A stretch of DNA of 64,000 bases from Streptomyces antimycoticus (GTDB lineage: Bacteria; Actinomycetota; Actinomycetes; Streptomycetales; Streptomycetaceae). Where the stretch lies: assembly GCF_005405925.1 (NCBI RefSeq), contig NZ_BJHV01000001.1:8122001-8186000 (forward strand), given 5' to 3'. Each line of letters opens with the position of its first letter. Within the stretch, counting starts at the first letter, position 1. The notes under the pieces are model-generated. The model saw nothing but the letters and a program-made list of their open reading frames with translations, made no database searches and was not told where the DNA came from. Shown here piece by piece: positions 36,179 through 44,691 of the stretch. Made by a program: the position numbers and the translations under genes.

Positions 36179-37213
36179 ATGGCTACCGACACCCCCATGC
36201 AGCTCGGCATGATCGGGCTCGGCCGGATGGGCGCGAACCTCGTACGCCGGCTGACGCGCGACGGCCACCACTGTGTGGTCTATGACGTCAACGAGAGCGC
36301 GGTGAGGGAGCTGGAGAGCGAGGGCGCCGTCGCCGCCCACTCGCTCGGCGACCTGGTGACGAAGCTGGAGCGGCCACGGGCCGTCTGGCTGATGCTGCCC
36401 GCCGCCGTCGTACAGTCCACCCTCGATCAGCTCACCGAGCTCCTCGACCCGGACGACGCGGTCATCGACGGTGGCAACTCCTACTACCGCGACGACATCA
36501 CCCGCGCGGCACAGCTCACTCCGCACCGGCTGCACTATCTGGACTGCGGAACATCGGGCGGGGTCTGGGGACTTGAACGCGGCTACTGCCTCATGATCGG
36601 CGGCGAGCAGGAGCCCGTCACCCGGCTCGACCCCATCTTCCGCACCATCGCGCCCGGCGCCGGTTCCGCCGAGCCGACACCGAGCAGACATGGCGACGGG
36701 ACCGCGCCGGAGGGCTATCTCCACTGCGGTCCGAGCGGGGCCGGCCACTTCGTGAAGATGGTCCACAACGGGGTCGAGTACGGAATGATGGCCGCGGTCG
36801 CCGAGGGGCTCAGCATCATCGAGCACGCGGACGTCGGCTTGCGCAAGCGCTCGGCGGACGCGGAGACCACCCCGCTGCGCGAGCCGGAGGCGTACCAGTA
36901 CGAGATCGACGTCGGCGAGGTCGCCGAAGTGTGGCGCCGCGGCTCGGTCGTGGGCTCCTGGCTCGTCGACCTCACCGCGGACGCACTGGCCCGGTCACCG
37001 AAGCTGGACGAGTTCACCGGGCGCGTCTCGGACTCCGGCGAAGGGCGATGGACGGTACGGGCCGCGGTCGACGAGGGCGTACCCGCCGCGGTGATCACCA
37101 CGGCGCTCACCGACCGGTTCGCGTCCCGGGGCCTCGGCGAGTTCGCCGACCGGGTGCTGTCCGCCATGCGCAGCGAGTTCGGCGGACACGCCGAGAAGCG
37201 GAGTGGGCGATGA
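36179..37213 (+). CDS. gnd: 6-phosphogluconate dehydrogenase (decarboxylating), short form
   Basis: Oxidative pentose phosphate enzyme converting 6-phosphogluconate to ribulose 5-phosphate and CO2. 344 residues, the short GntZ/YqeC-type form, not the 470-residue E. coli form. NAD(P) motif GMIGLGRMGANLVRRL at the N-terminus, substrate segment DCGTSGGVWGLERGYCLMIGG and catalytic Lys/His region HFVKMVHNGVEYGMM (about 195-209) are visible. ATG 36179 has AGGAGAG close upstream. Its stop overlaps the ATG of zwf (ATGA), indicating translational coupling. Confidence 0.93.
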   Translation: MATDTPMQLGMIGLGRMGANLVRRLTRDGHHCVVYDVNESAVRELESEGAVAAHSLGDLVTKLERPRAVWLMLPAAVVQSTLDQLTELLDPDDAVIDGGNSYYRDDITRAAQLTPHRLHYLDCGTSGGVWGLERGYCLMIGGEQEPVTRLDPIFRTIAPGAGSAEPTPSRHGDGTAPEGYLHCGPSGAGHFVKMVHNGVEYGMMAAVAEGLSIIEHADVGLRKRSADAETTPLREPEAYQYEIDVGEVAEVWRRGSVVGSWLVDLTADALARSPKLDEFTGRVSDSGEGRWTVRAAVDEGVPAAVITTALTDRFASRGLGEFADRVLSAMRSEFGGHAEKRSGR

Positions 37214-38664
37214 GCGGGCCGGACGACCATGTGATCGTGCTCTTCGGCGCCACGGGGGACCTCGCCAAGCGCAAACTCCTGCCCGGGCTGTTCCACCTCG
37301 CCACGGCGGGCCTCCTCCCCGACGGCTACCGCATCGTGGGCTCGACACCGGCTCGCTCGGCCATGAGCGAGGACGCGTTCCGCGCCCTCGCGCACGACGC
37401 CGTGGCCACCTTCGGGCGGTCCAAGCCCACCGGGCCGGTGTGGAAGACCTTCGAGGAGTCGCTGTCCTTCGGCGCGGCCGACCCCGAGGATCCGGGCCCG
37501 CTGCTCGCGGCCGTACGGGCGGCCGAGGAGTCCCTCGGCGGGGCGTCACGCAGACTCTTCCACCTGGCCATCCCGCCCTCGGCGTTCGCGTCCATCATCG
37601 GCATGCTCGGCGACACGGACCTGCCGGAGAACGCGAAGGTGATCGTGGAGAAGCCCTTCGGCACCGATCTCGCGTCGGCGCAAGCGCTCAACGAGACCAT
37701 CCACACCGTGTTCGACGAATCCCAGGTCTTCCGCATCGATCACTTCCTCGGCAAGGAGTCGGTGGACAACATCCTCGCCCTCCGCTTCGCCAACGGGATG
37801 TTCGAACCCATCTGGAACCGCGACCACATCAGCTATGTGCAGGTCGACGTGCCCGAGACGCTCGGACTCGAAGGCCGTGCCCACTTCTACGAAGGCACCG
37901 GGGCCTTCCGCGACATGATCGTCACGCATCTGATCCAGGTGCTCGGCATCGTGGCGATGGACCCACCGGTCTCGCTCGCCGCCCAGCCGTTGCGCGATGA
38001 GAAGGACAAGGTCTTCGAGGCGTTGCGCCCCATCGAACCCGCACATGTCGTGCGCGGCCAGTACGAGGGCTACCTGGACGAACCGGGGGTCGCTCCCGAT
38101 TCGTCGACCGAGACGTTCACCGCGCTGCGGATGGAGGTGGACAACTGGCGGTGGGCCGGAGTCCCGTTCTACCTGCGCTCCGGCAAGAGCCTCGCACAGC
38201 GCCGCCAGGTGATCACCCTCGGACTGCGCGAGCCGCCCCTGCGGATGTTCGCCACCGAACTCGCCGATCAGCCGCAGGACCGCGGCAACAAGATCGTGAT
38301 CGACTTCGGGGACCCCGGGTGGATCGCCGCCGCCTTCCTCGCCAAGGAGCCCGGCCCCGCCATGCGGCTCGAACCGGCGACGATGACCTTCTGCTACGCC
38401 GGCTCCTTCTGCGAGGAAAACGGGCTCGAAGGCTACGAACGCCTGATTCTGGACGCCATGCTGGGCGACCAGTCGCTGTTCACCCGGTCCGACGGCATCG
38501 AACACATCTGGCGGGCGTCCACGCCGCTCCTGGAGAACCCACCGCCGGTCCAGCCGTACGCCCCCGGCTCATGGGGCCCCGAACCGGCCATCAGCGACCT
38601 GATCGCACCCCACCCGTGGCATCTGCCGGAACCCGTCCAGATGTTCCCCGGAACCGGCACATGA
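37210..38664 (+). CDS. zwf: Glucose-6-phosphate 1-dehydrogenase
   Basis: First enzyme of the oxidative pentose phosphate pathway, 484 residues. Coenzyme loop LFGATGDLAKRKLLPGL at the N-terminus, the signature RIDHFLGKESVDNI (about 173-186) with the catalytic His, and conserved EKPFGTDLASA and FYLRSGKSL. Start ATG 37210 overlaps gnd by 4 bp, and the stop overlaps the ATG of a truncated tag gene in the same way, so the whole tkt-gnd-zwf-tag group was one operon. Confidence 0.95.
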   Translation: MSGPDDHVIVLFGATGDLAKRKLLPGLFHLATAGLLPDGYRIVGSTPARSAMSEDAFRALAHDAVATFGRSKPTGPVWKTFEESLSFGAADPEDPGPLLAAVRAAEESLGGASRRLFHLAIPPSAFASIIGMLGDTDLPENAKVIVEKPFGTDLASAQALNETIHTVFDESQVFRIDHFLGKESVDNILALRFANGMFEPIWNRDHISYVQVDVPETLGLEGRAHFYEGTGAFRDMIVTHLIQVLGIVAMDPPVSLAAQPLRDEKDKVFEALRPIEPAHVVRGQYEGYLDEPGVAPDSSTETFTALRMEVDNWRWAGVPFYLRSGKSLAQRRQVITLGLREPPLRMFATELADQPQDRGNKIVIDFGDPGWIAAAFLAKEPGPAMRLEPATMTFCYAGSFCEENGLEGYERLILDAMLGDQSLFTRSDGIEHIWRASTPLLENPPPVQPYAPGSWGPEPAISDLIAPHPWHLPEPVQMFPGTGT

Positions 38665-38850
38665 CCGACCGCCGCTGCGCGTGGGCGCTGAGCTCCGACG
38701 CGATGGCGGCCTGTCACGACACGGAGTGGGGCCGTCCCGCGCACGACGACCGGCACTTGTTCGAAATGCTGCTCCTGGAAGGGGTCCAGGCGGGGCCGTC
38801 CTGGTCGACCGTGCTGACCAAGCGTGAGAACTACCGCCGCGCCCTCGAGG
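38661..38850 (+). pseudogene. tag: DNA-3-methyladenine glycosylase I, 5' fragment
   Basis: Starts at ATG 38661, coupled to zwf. About 62 residues match the Tag N-terminus: RCAWALSSDAMAACHDTEWGRPAHDDRHLFEMLLLEGVQAGPSWSTVLTKRENYRRA, with the N-terminal Cys and His zinc ligands and the Glu of LLEG. The other two thirds, with the C-terminal zinc ligands, are missing; the frame runs on to 39068 through unrelated sequence. A functional glycosylase is not expected. Confidence 0.75.
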
Positions 38851-38929
38851 CCGCGGGTGCCGCTGTGGAAGTACGGCCATCGTGGGCGTGCCGCCCGCGG
38901 AGAAGGCCGCACGGACCAGAATGCCGTCC

Positions 38930-38950
38930 GGGCCCCGCCCCGCGGGGCCC
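38930..38950. terminator. GC hairpin downstream of the tag fragment
   Basis: GGGCCCCGC (38930-38938) and GCGGGGCCC (38942-38950) with a 3-base loop, followed by a second dyad GGCCGG/CCGGCC. Could end transcription of the tkt operon now that tag is cut. Confidence 0.45.
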
Positions 38951-39044
38951 GGCCGGTGTGCGCCGGCCGGGGCGTGTGCAACGCCCTTGGCCCGTCGCGG
39001 AGGGATCCGGCTATGACGTCCGGCTCCATGCAGGGGAAATTTAT

Positions 39045-39190
39045 GCAGGGGAAGGGTCGCGCTCGTGACCGGGGCCACCAGTGGCATCGGAGCGGCCGTG
39101 GCGGAGGCGGTGGCCGAGCGCGGCGCGCACACGCTGGTCGCCGGCCGCCCGCGACACGGCCCGCGGCGAGGCCGTCGTCGGGGCGTCGCG
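39045..39190 (+). pseudogene. SDR oxidoreductase, 5' fragment
   Basis: Only the first part of an SDR is recognisable: VALVTGATSGIGAAVAEAVAERGAHTLVAGR, then a frame change to RDTARGEAVVGAS. It is close to the intact SDR at 6041-6793 in this segment. The lead-in (CAGGGGAAGGGTCGC) has one extra base relative to the expected frame. It is followed at once by the 3' end of a LysR gene on the other strand. Confidence 0.65.
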
Positions 39191-39201
39191 TCTGGGGTCG
39201 A

Positions 39202-39560
39202 CTATCCGGCGGCCGGCTGCTCGAACGCGGCGATGAGCCGCCCCAGATCCTGGCGCCGTGAATCGGCCGACCACACCGCCCACGTCCGGCGCAGGAGCGG
39301 GTGGCCGACCAGCGGCGACCACGCCACTCCCGCGGGAATGGGCTGCGACCAGTCCGGTGGAGCCATCGCGAAGGCCCGCCCGGCGCTGACGGCCGCCAGT
39401 TTCACCTCCGCGATCAGCCGCTGTCCCTTGGGCGCCTGCACTCCCGGATCGAGGCCGTGGCTGCGCAGGATCGCCGTCAGCTCGTCGTACCAGGCGGGGC
39501 TGTCCGCACGCGGGAAGGACACCCACTCCAGCCCGGCCAGCGCCTCCAGGGGGATGCCCT
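39202..39560 (-). pseudogene. LysR regulator, 3' fragment
   Basis: About 115 residues of a LysR inducer-binding domain (IPLEALAGLEWVSFPRADSPAWYDELTAILRSHGLDPGVQ ... GVAWSPLVGHPLLRRTWAVW). The HTH and first half of the effector domain are missing. The upstream side runs directly into the truncated quinone oxidoreductase on the other strand. Confidence 0.7.
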
Positions 39561-39569
39561 CTGGGGCTG

Positions 39570-40349
39570 GTGGCATCGTGCCCCGGCGGTGAGTTCCCCG
39601 TCGGGGCGAAGGTCGCCGCGCTGATGGGCGGCCTCGGACGCACCATCAACGGCAGCTACGCGGAATACACCCGGGCGTCGGCGTCGAATGTGGCACTCAT
39701 CGAATCCGACCTGCCCTGGGCCGAGCTGGCCGTCATCCCGGAAACCTACGCGACCGCCTGGACATGCCTGTTCCGCAATCTGGAGATCACCCCGGGGCAG
39801 ACCCTGGTCATCCGGGGAGCGACCTCGGCCTTCGGCCAGGCCGCCGTCAACCTCGCGGTGAACGCCGGTGCCCGCGTCATCGGCACCTCGCGCAACCGTG
39901 AGCGCTTCGCCCTCCTGGAGGAACTCGGCGTGGAGCGAGCCGAGTTGGAGGAGCCCCACCTCTCCGAGCGGATCCCCGAAGCCAAGCGGCTCGACGCGGT
40001 GCTCGACCTGGTGGGCAACACCACCATCCTCGACTCCCTGGCCATGCTGCGCCGAGGCGGCCGCGCCTGCCTGGCGGGCTGGCTCGGTGGGCTCGACCCG
40101 ATCAGGGACTTCAACCCGCTGCTGCAGATGGCAAGCGGCGTCCATCTGACCTTCTTCGGCAGCTTTGTGTTCGGGACGCCTGGTTTCCCGCTCTCCGATG
40201 TGCCGCTCCAGGCGATCGCGGAGCAGGTGGCGGCGGGCCGCCTCAAGGCGAAGCCCTCGCGTGTGTTCCGATTCGAGGACATCCACGAAGCGCATCGCGT
40301 GATGGAGGCGGGCGAGGGCAAGGGCAAGATGGTGGTCGTCCTTGATTGA
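39570..40349 (+). pseudogene. Quinone oxidoreductase/zinc-type alcohol dehydrogenase-like protein, N-terminally truncated
   Basis: MDR-family sequence from GEFPVGAKVAALMGGLGRTINGSYAEYT through the nucleotide loop (LVIRGATSAFGQAAVNLA) to the stop, about 255 residues. Intact members have about 60-70 more N-terminal residues forming the first catalytic half. An ATG at 39570 allows translation of what remains, but the start region is not native. LysR genes often lie divergent from such reductases, and here the pair has lost both 5' ends. Confidence 0.7.
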
Positions 40350-40374
40350 CCGCCGCCGTGTGCGGACTGGTCGG

Positions 40375-40500
40375 CTACTGCTCGGCGAGGCCCAGGGCCA
40401 TGAAGCCGCCGTCCATGGGGAGGGTCACGCCGCTGATGTAACCGGCCCGGACGAGGCGAGGAAGGCGATGGTCTCGGCGATTTCGCGGGCCGAGCCGAGG
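40375..40500 (-). pseudogene. SDR oxidoreductase, 3' fragment
   Basis: C-terminal end of an SDR: RLGSAREIAETIAFLAS in one frame and AGYISGVTLPMDGGFMALGLAEQ in another, so there is also a frameshift near 40450. Only about 45 of 250 residues remain. Confidence 0.65.
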
Positions 40501-40504
40501 CGCC

Positions 40505-40798
40505 GCCGCGGCGCACCGTTTCGCCCGCGAGGGCGCCACCGTGATCGTGGTCGGACGCACCGAGGAGAAGTCGCGGAAGACGGTCGCCGCCGCGCCCCCC
40601 GGTTCGACGGTCGCCGCACGGGTCGCGGACGTCTCCGACGCCATCGCCTTCCTGGCCAGTGCCGATGCCCGGTTCGTCAATGGCGTCCAGCTCCCGGTCG
40701 ACGGTGGGACTCCGGGCCTCCTCGGGCCGGCCCCGCATGTTCTGAGCACCCCAGGTGGCGAGAATCGGGAGCTGTTTGGCATTCTCGCCGCTGTTTGA
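40505..40798 (+). pseudogene. SDR oxidoreductase with 5' and internal deletions
   Basis: Starts inside an SDR after the Rossmann loop (HRFAREGATVIVVGRTEEKSRKTVA), reaches VAARVADVSD, then jumps in frame to the C-terminal AIAFLASADARFVNGVQLPVDGG, omitting about 130 residues with the catalytic Tyr/Lys. Head-to-head with the minus-strand SDR fragment. Confidence 0.7.
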
Positions 40799-40856
40799 CT
40801 CGACGGCGCATTCGTAGGCTCTCGGTAAATCAATCGCCGATGAGAGAGCGCCTCAG

Positions 40857-41657
40857 ATGACCGACGAGAACAAGAGCGCAAAGAAATTCGCCCGGCGTAC
40901 GATGCTGCAACATGGCGCCGGTATCGCCGCGGTGGGAGCGATGTCCGCGCTCGCCACCGCGGCATCCACCGCGCCTGCCGCCGCACGCACCACGGGGGCG
41001 AAGTCGACCCCGGGCACCCTGCCCTCGACCGTGGCCGGGGTCCGCATTCCCGACAGCGGACTGGCCCGGGAAGCCGTGACCTACGCACAAAAAGTGTGCT
41101 CCGAGACAATCTTCAATCATTCCCTGCGGACGTATCTCTTCGGCGCTCTGATATTCGACCGGCGCGGCGTCACCTACGACCGGGAACTCGTATTCGTCGC
41201 CGCGGTTTTGCATGACCTCGGACTGATCGAGGCGTTCCGGACCCCGACCGAGCGCTTCGAGGTCGACGGCGCCGACGCCGCACGGAAATTCCTGACGGAA
41301 CGACGTGTGCCGGCCGAACGGGCGGAACTGGTCTGGGACGCGATCGCGCTGCACACCAACGTCGGTATCGCGACGCGGAAGAGGCCGGAGATCGCCATGA
41401 TCTCCGTCGGCTCCGGTATGGATTTCGCCGGAAACGACCTCCAGCAGATCCCGTCCGACGCTCTTGAGGATGTGCTCACCACCTTCCCCAGGAAGGGGTT
41501 CAAGAAGAACGCGATCGACACGATCCTCTCGCTGTGCCGCACCAAGCCCATGGCGGAGCTCATGCACCCCTTCGCCGAGGTCGGCCGCCGTCATATCCCC
41601 GGCTTCTCGGTGCCCACCGTGGAGGATCTGGTGCTCGCCGCGCCCTTCACGGAGTGA
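40857..41657 (+). CDS. Tat-exported HD-domain protein (cyanamide hydratase-like)
   Basis: 266 residues. N-terminal Tat-like signal (KFARRTMLQHGAGIAAVGAMSALATAASTAPAAA) followed by an HD domain: His in ETIFNHSLRTYLFGAL (about 83-98), the HD pair in AAVLHDLGLIEAF (about 118-130) and ALHTNVG (about 163-169). This pattern matches the HD hydrolases annotated as cyanamide hydratase-like. ATG 40857 lies after a decayed stretch. Overlaps the end of the convergent hydrolase gene by 11 bp. Export of an HD enzyme of this type is unusual. Function unknown. Confidence 0.8.
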   Translation: MTDENKSAKKFARRTMLQHGAGIAAVGAMSALATAASTAPAAARTTGAKSTPGTLPSTVAGVRIPDSGLAREAVTYAQKVCSETIFNHSLRTYLFGALIFDRRGVTYDRELVFVAAVLHDLGLIEAFRTPTERFEVDGADAARKFLTERRVPAERAELVWDAIALHTNVGIATRKRPEIAMISVGSGMDFAGNDLQQIPSDALEDVLTTFPRKGFKKNAIDTILSLCRTKPMAELMHPFAEVGRRHIPGFSVPTVEDLVLAAPFTE

Positions 41658-42600
41658 TGGAGCTGTCCCGGTACGGCGCCAGGAAGACGGTCAGCGCGGC
41701 CAGCATCGCCTCCGGGACCTCCTCGGCGGGGTAGTGGCCACAGCCGGGCAGGATATGACTCTCCACGTCGTCCGCGGCGAGCCGCATCGTGTTGCCGACC
41801 GCCTCGCCCAGGTTCTCCGCGCCCGCGAGGGTCAGGACGGGGAGGGTCAGCCGCCGGGTCTTGCGCTGCTGGTTCTGCGCGATGGTCGTGTCCAGCGCAC
41901 GGTAGAACGCGAAGCTGGAGCGCAGGGCCTCCGGGTCGGCCGCGAGGGTGTCGACGTAGTGCCGGACGGCGTGGTCGGGCAGCGCCTTCGCGGCCTTCGT
42001 GGCGAACTGGTGGCCGAAGTAGAGCTCTTCCCGGCCGCTGACCAACTGCTCGTTGAGGTCGGGGAGGCGGTTGAAGCCGAAGTGCCACAGGCGGTCGTTG
42101 GCGTCCCCGCTGCCGAACAGCGGCGGTGAGGGGGACAGGCCCGGGATGGCGGCCTCGGCGACGGCCAGCCGGTCGAGCCGGTCCGGGTGATCGGCGGCCA
42201 GGGCATAACCGGTCCACATCCCGACGTCGTGGCCGACCATGGCGAACCGCCGATGCCCCAGCGCCTCCATCAGCGCCACCATGTCGGTCGCGAGCGTGCC
42301 GGTGTCGTACCCGTCCAGGGGTTTGCCGGACAGTCCGACACCGCGCGGATCGGGCGCGACGACATGGAAGTCCCGGGCCAGCGCCGGCATCAGCAGGCGC
42401 CAGGCGTACCACGTCTGGGGCCAGCCGCACAGCAGCAGCAGCGCGGGTCCTTCACCGCCGGTCACGGCGTGCAGGCGCACGCGTCCGGTGTCGACGGAGC
42501 GGCTGGTGAAGGTGTCGGTGAAGCCGTCCGGGAGGCCCGGCGCCCGGGCGGCGGAGCCGGGGCCCCCGGGCGTGGGCAGGGGAGTGGGGGAGGAAGTCAT
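41647..42600 (-). CDS. Alpha/beta hydrolase (epoxide-hydrolase-like)
   Basis: 317 residues of the alpha/beta-hydrolase fold. HGxP-type loop LLLLCGWPQTWYAWR, nucleophile elbow GHDVGMWTG with Asp in the nucleophile position (about 123), as in epoxide hydrolases and haloalkane dehalogenases; C-terminal His in GCGHYPAEE. ATG 42600 has AAAGGA upstream. Precedes no partner in its direction; lies 44 bp after the MFS gene on the same strand and may be co-transcribed with it under TetR control. Confidence 0.82.
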   Translation of the reverse strand: MTSSPTPLPTPGGPGSAARAPGLPDGFTDTFTSRSVDTGRVRLHAVTGGEGPALLLLCGWPQTWYAWRLLMPALARDFHVVAPDPRGVGLSGKPLDGYDTGTLATDMVALMEALGHRRFAMVGHDVGMWTGYALAADHPDRLDRLAVAEAAIPGLSPSPPLFGSGDANDRLWHFGFNRLPDLNEQLVSGREELYFGHQFATKAAKALPDHAVRHYVDTLAADPEALRSSFAFYRALDTTIAQNQQRKTRRLTLPVLTLAGAENLGEAVGNTMRLAADDVESHILPGCGHYPAEEVPEAMLAALTVFLAPYRDSSITP

Positions 42601-42643
42601 GATGATGTCCTTTCACGGGAGGGGTGTGCGGGGTGGCCGTCGC

Positions 42644-43864
42644 TCATGTGGCGGGGCGGCTCAGCGCGCCGCCGAGGGTCGTCGCGACGACGGCGACGGC
42701 GAGGATCAGGGTCGCCACGTTCTGGTTGATGGCCTGGTCGAGGAGGCCCAGGGCCAGCGTGGGCACGATCGTGCCGGTGTAGGCGGACAGGAAGTACGTC
42801 GCGAGCAGATCCGCCCTGCGCCGCGGGTCGGCCAGCCTCTGGGTGACCGCGATGCCACGGCGGAACGCCAGGCCGATGCCGGTACCCGCCAGGAGCGTGC
42901 CGACGACGAACGTCACCAGTGACCGTGTCCACAGCCCGGTCTCGAACACCGCGACGCCCGCGATGAGGAACACCGGCGCCGCCCAGCGCCCGGAGACCCA
43001 CCGTGCCGGGGCGGCCACCTGCGCGACCAGGGCGATGAGGAACAGCAGTCCGACCTCCGCGCCGACGGCCGCGAGATTGTGGACGTGCAGCCGTTCCCGG
43101 AGGAAGGACGGCACCAGCGACGAGAACAGCCCGCTGACCGCGAACGCGGCGAGGACGGCCGTGGCGGCCCGCAGGAATTCGGCCCGCGCCGCCGGCCGGC
43201 CGGGGACGGTCGGACGGCGCACGGACACCGTGGGGCGGCGCCGCGCGGTGACGGTCTCCGGGGTGACGACGAGGGCGAGGAGGGCCGGCCCCAGGCTCGC
43301 GAGATAGACCCAGAACACCAGGCGCGTGGGGTCCGTGCCGTACTGGGCGAACAGGCCGGCGACGACGGCGCCCAGCCCCAGCCCGCCCATGTTCGCCGCA
43401 GTGGAGACGACGGACGCCCGCCGGGCGTGCTCCTCCCCGGCGAGCTCGCCCAGCGCCGCGGTCGCCGTGGCGGTGAAGATGCCGGTGCCCACGCCGCACA
43501 GGAACCGCGCTGCCAGCAGGGTTCCCACATCCTCGGCGACGAGGAACAGCGAGGTGCTCGCGGCCGCGGCGACCAGGGCGGCGATCAGGAGGGGGCGGCG
43601 GCCCACGGCGTCGGACAGCGAGGCGAACACCATGAGGGCGAGCACGGTCCCCAACGCATAGACGGCGAAGACCAGCGTCGTGGTGAACGGTCCGAAGCCC
43701 ATCTGGGGCGCCCAGAACACATACAGCGGAATCGGCAGCGTCCCACCCAGCATGACCAGGGTGTACACCCCGGCCACGAGCCAGAACCCGCCGCGCGCCC
43801 GGCGCTCTTCGGCGGGTGGCGCAGCCGCTGTGCGGATGTCCGGTGCGATGTTGTCGATCATCAT
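42644..43864 (-). CDS. MFS transporter
   Basis: Major facilitator superfamily exporter of about 406 residues with 12 predicted helices. The motif A-like loop SLSDAVGRRPLLIAA lies between helices 2 and 3, and a Pro/Arg-rich central loop separates the halves. Start ATG 43864 (MMIDN) has AAAGG upstream; an open frame to 43951 crosses the operator and is rejected. Divergent from a TetR gene with a near-perfect 21-bp dyad between, so it is the likely main target. Probably a drug or metabolite exporter. Confidence 0.87.
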   Translation of the reverse strand: MMIDNIAPDIRTAAAPPAEERRARGGFWLVAGVYTLVMLGGTLPIPLYVFWAPQMGFGPFTTTLVFAVYALGTVLALMVFASLSDAVGRRPLLIAALVAAAASTSLFLVAEDVGTLLAARFLCGVGTGIFTATATAALGELAGEEHARRASVVSTAANMGGLGLGAVVAGLFAQYGTDPTRLVFWVYLASLGPALLALVVTPETVTARRRPTVSVRRPTVPGRPAARAEFLRAATAVLAAFAVSGLFSSLVPSFLRERLHVHNLAAVGAEVGLLFLIALVAQVAAPARWVSGRWAAPVFLIAGVAVFETGLWTRSLVTFVVGTLLAGTGIGLAFRRGIAVTQRLADPRRRADLLATYFLSAYTGTIVPTLALGLLDQAINQNVATLILAVAVVATTLGGALSRPAT

Positions 43865-43907
43865 GCGGGCCTTTTCGAATGCGATAACCACGGGCACCAC
43901 GCTAGCC

Positions 43908-43954
43908 ATCTTGGATCGATCGTTCAAACATATTTTGACCAATCGATCCAAGAT
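43908..43954. promoter_or_regulatory. TetR operator between MFS and TetR genes
   Basis: A dyad with 13-bp perfect outer arms ATCTTGGATCGAT (43908-43920) and ATCGATCCAAGAT (43942-43954); with the inner bases, 19 of 21 positions per arm match. It covers the expected promoters of both divergent genes, so binding would repress both. Confidence 0.8.
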
Positions 43955-43998
43955 GTAGGTAGGATCACAGTGGAGTCGCGAAGCAGGAGGTGGGCCGC

Positions 43999-44610
43999 AT
44001 GTCGGGCCGGAAGCAGTTCGATGTGGAGAGGGCCCTTGACCAGGCCATGCGGGTGTTCTGGCAGCGCGGGTACGCGGACGCCTCGCTCGATGCCCTCGCC
44101 TCCGCCACCGGCCTCGGGCGCGGCTCCCTCTACGGCACCTTCGGCAACAAGGACACGCTGTTCCGCCAGTGCCTGGACCGCTATGTGTCGATCTACGGCG
44201 CCCGGTACGAGCGGGCGCTCGCCGCGTACCCCGGTGATCCGGTGCGCGCGGTGGAGGCGTTCTTCGACGTCATCCTGGCCCGCATCGCCGACCCGGATGT
44301 CCCCACCGGGTGCCTCATCGCGCAGTCCGCCACGCAGTCACTGACGCTCAAGGAGGAGAACGGTGCCAAGGTGCGCGGTCTGCTCGACCTGCAGCACCGG
44401 CGGGTGCGCGAGGCGCTGGCGGACTCCTCGGCCGACCCTCAGGTGCTCGACGAGCTCGCCACGTACGTCGTCGCCGTCAATCAGTCGCTGGCCGTGCTGA
44501 GCCGCGCCGGTACGCCGGACGCGCAACTGCGCTCCGTGGTCCGGCTCGCGTGCACAACGGTGGCGGACACCCTCGCCCGGACGACGAGCGAGGGCGCCGC
44601 GCGAGGTTAG
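43999..44610 (+). CDS. TetR/AcrR family transcriptional regulator
   Basis: 203-residue TetR. HTH (DVERALDQAMRVFWQRGYADASLDALASATGLGRGSLYGTFGNKDTLFRQCLDRY, about 7-60) is strongly conserved; the C-terminal domain resembles the TetR_C group with VPTGCLIAQSATQ. ATG 43999 is seven bases after AGGAGGTG. Autoregulated and controlling MFS through the adjacent dyad. Ligand unknown. Confidence 0.88.
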   Translation: MSGRKQFDVERALDQAMRVFWQRGYADASLDALASATGLGRGSLYGTFGNKDTLFRQCLDRYVSIYGARYERALAAYPGDPVRAVEAFFDVILARIADPDVPTGCLIAQSATQSLTLKEENGAKVRGLLDLQHRRVREALADSSADPQVLDELATYVVAVNQSLAVLSRAGTPDAQLRSVVRLACTTVADTLARTTSEGAARG

Positions 44611-44691
44611 CGCGACGCCCCGTGGTCCGGGCCCACTCGTCGGATCAGGGTCGGGCCACGGCGCGTACGCCGTGCCGCGACCGCGCGGCCG

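Noticed and set aside
38661..40798. Integrated mobile element
   Set aside because: No transposase, integrase, terminal repeats or att-like repeats; fragments are ordinary chromosomal genes.
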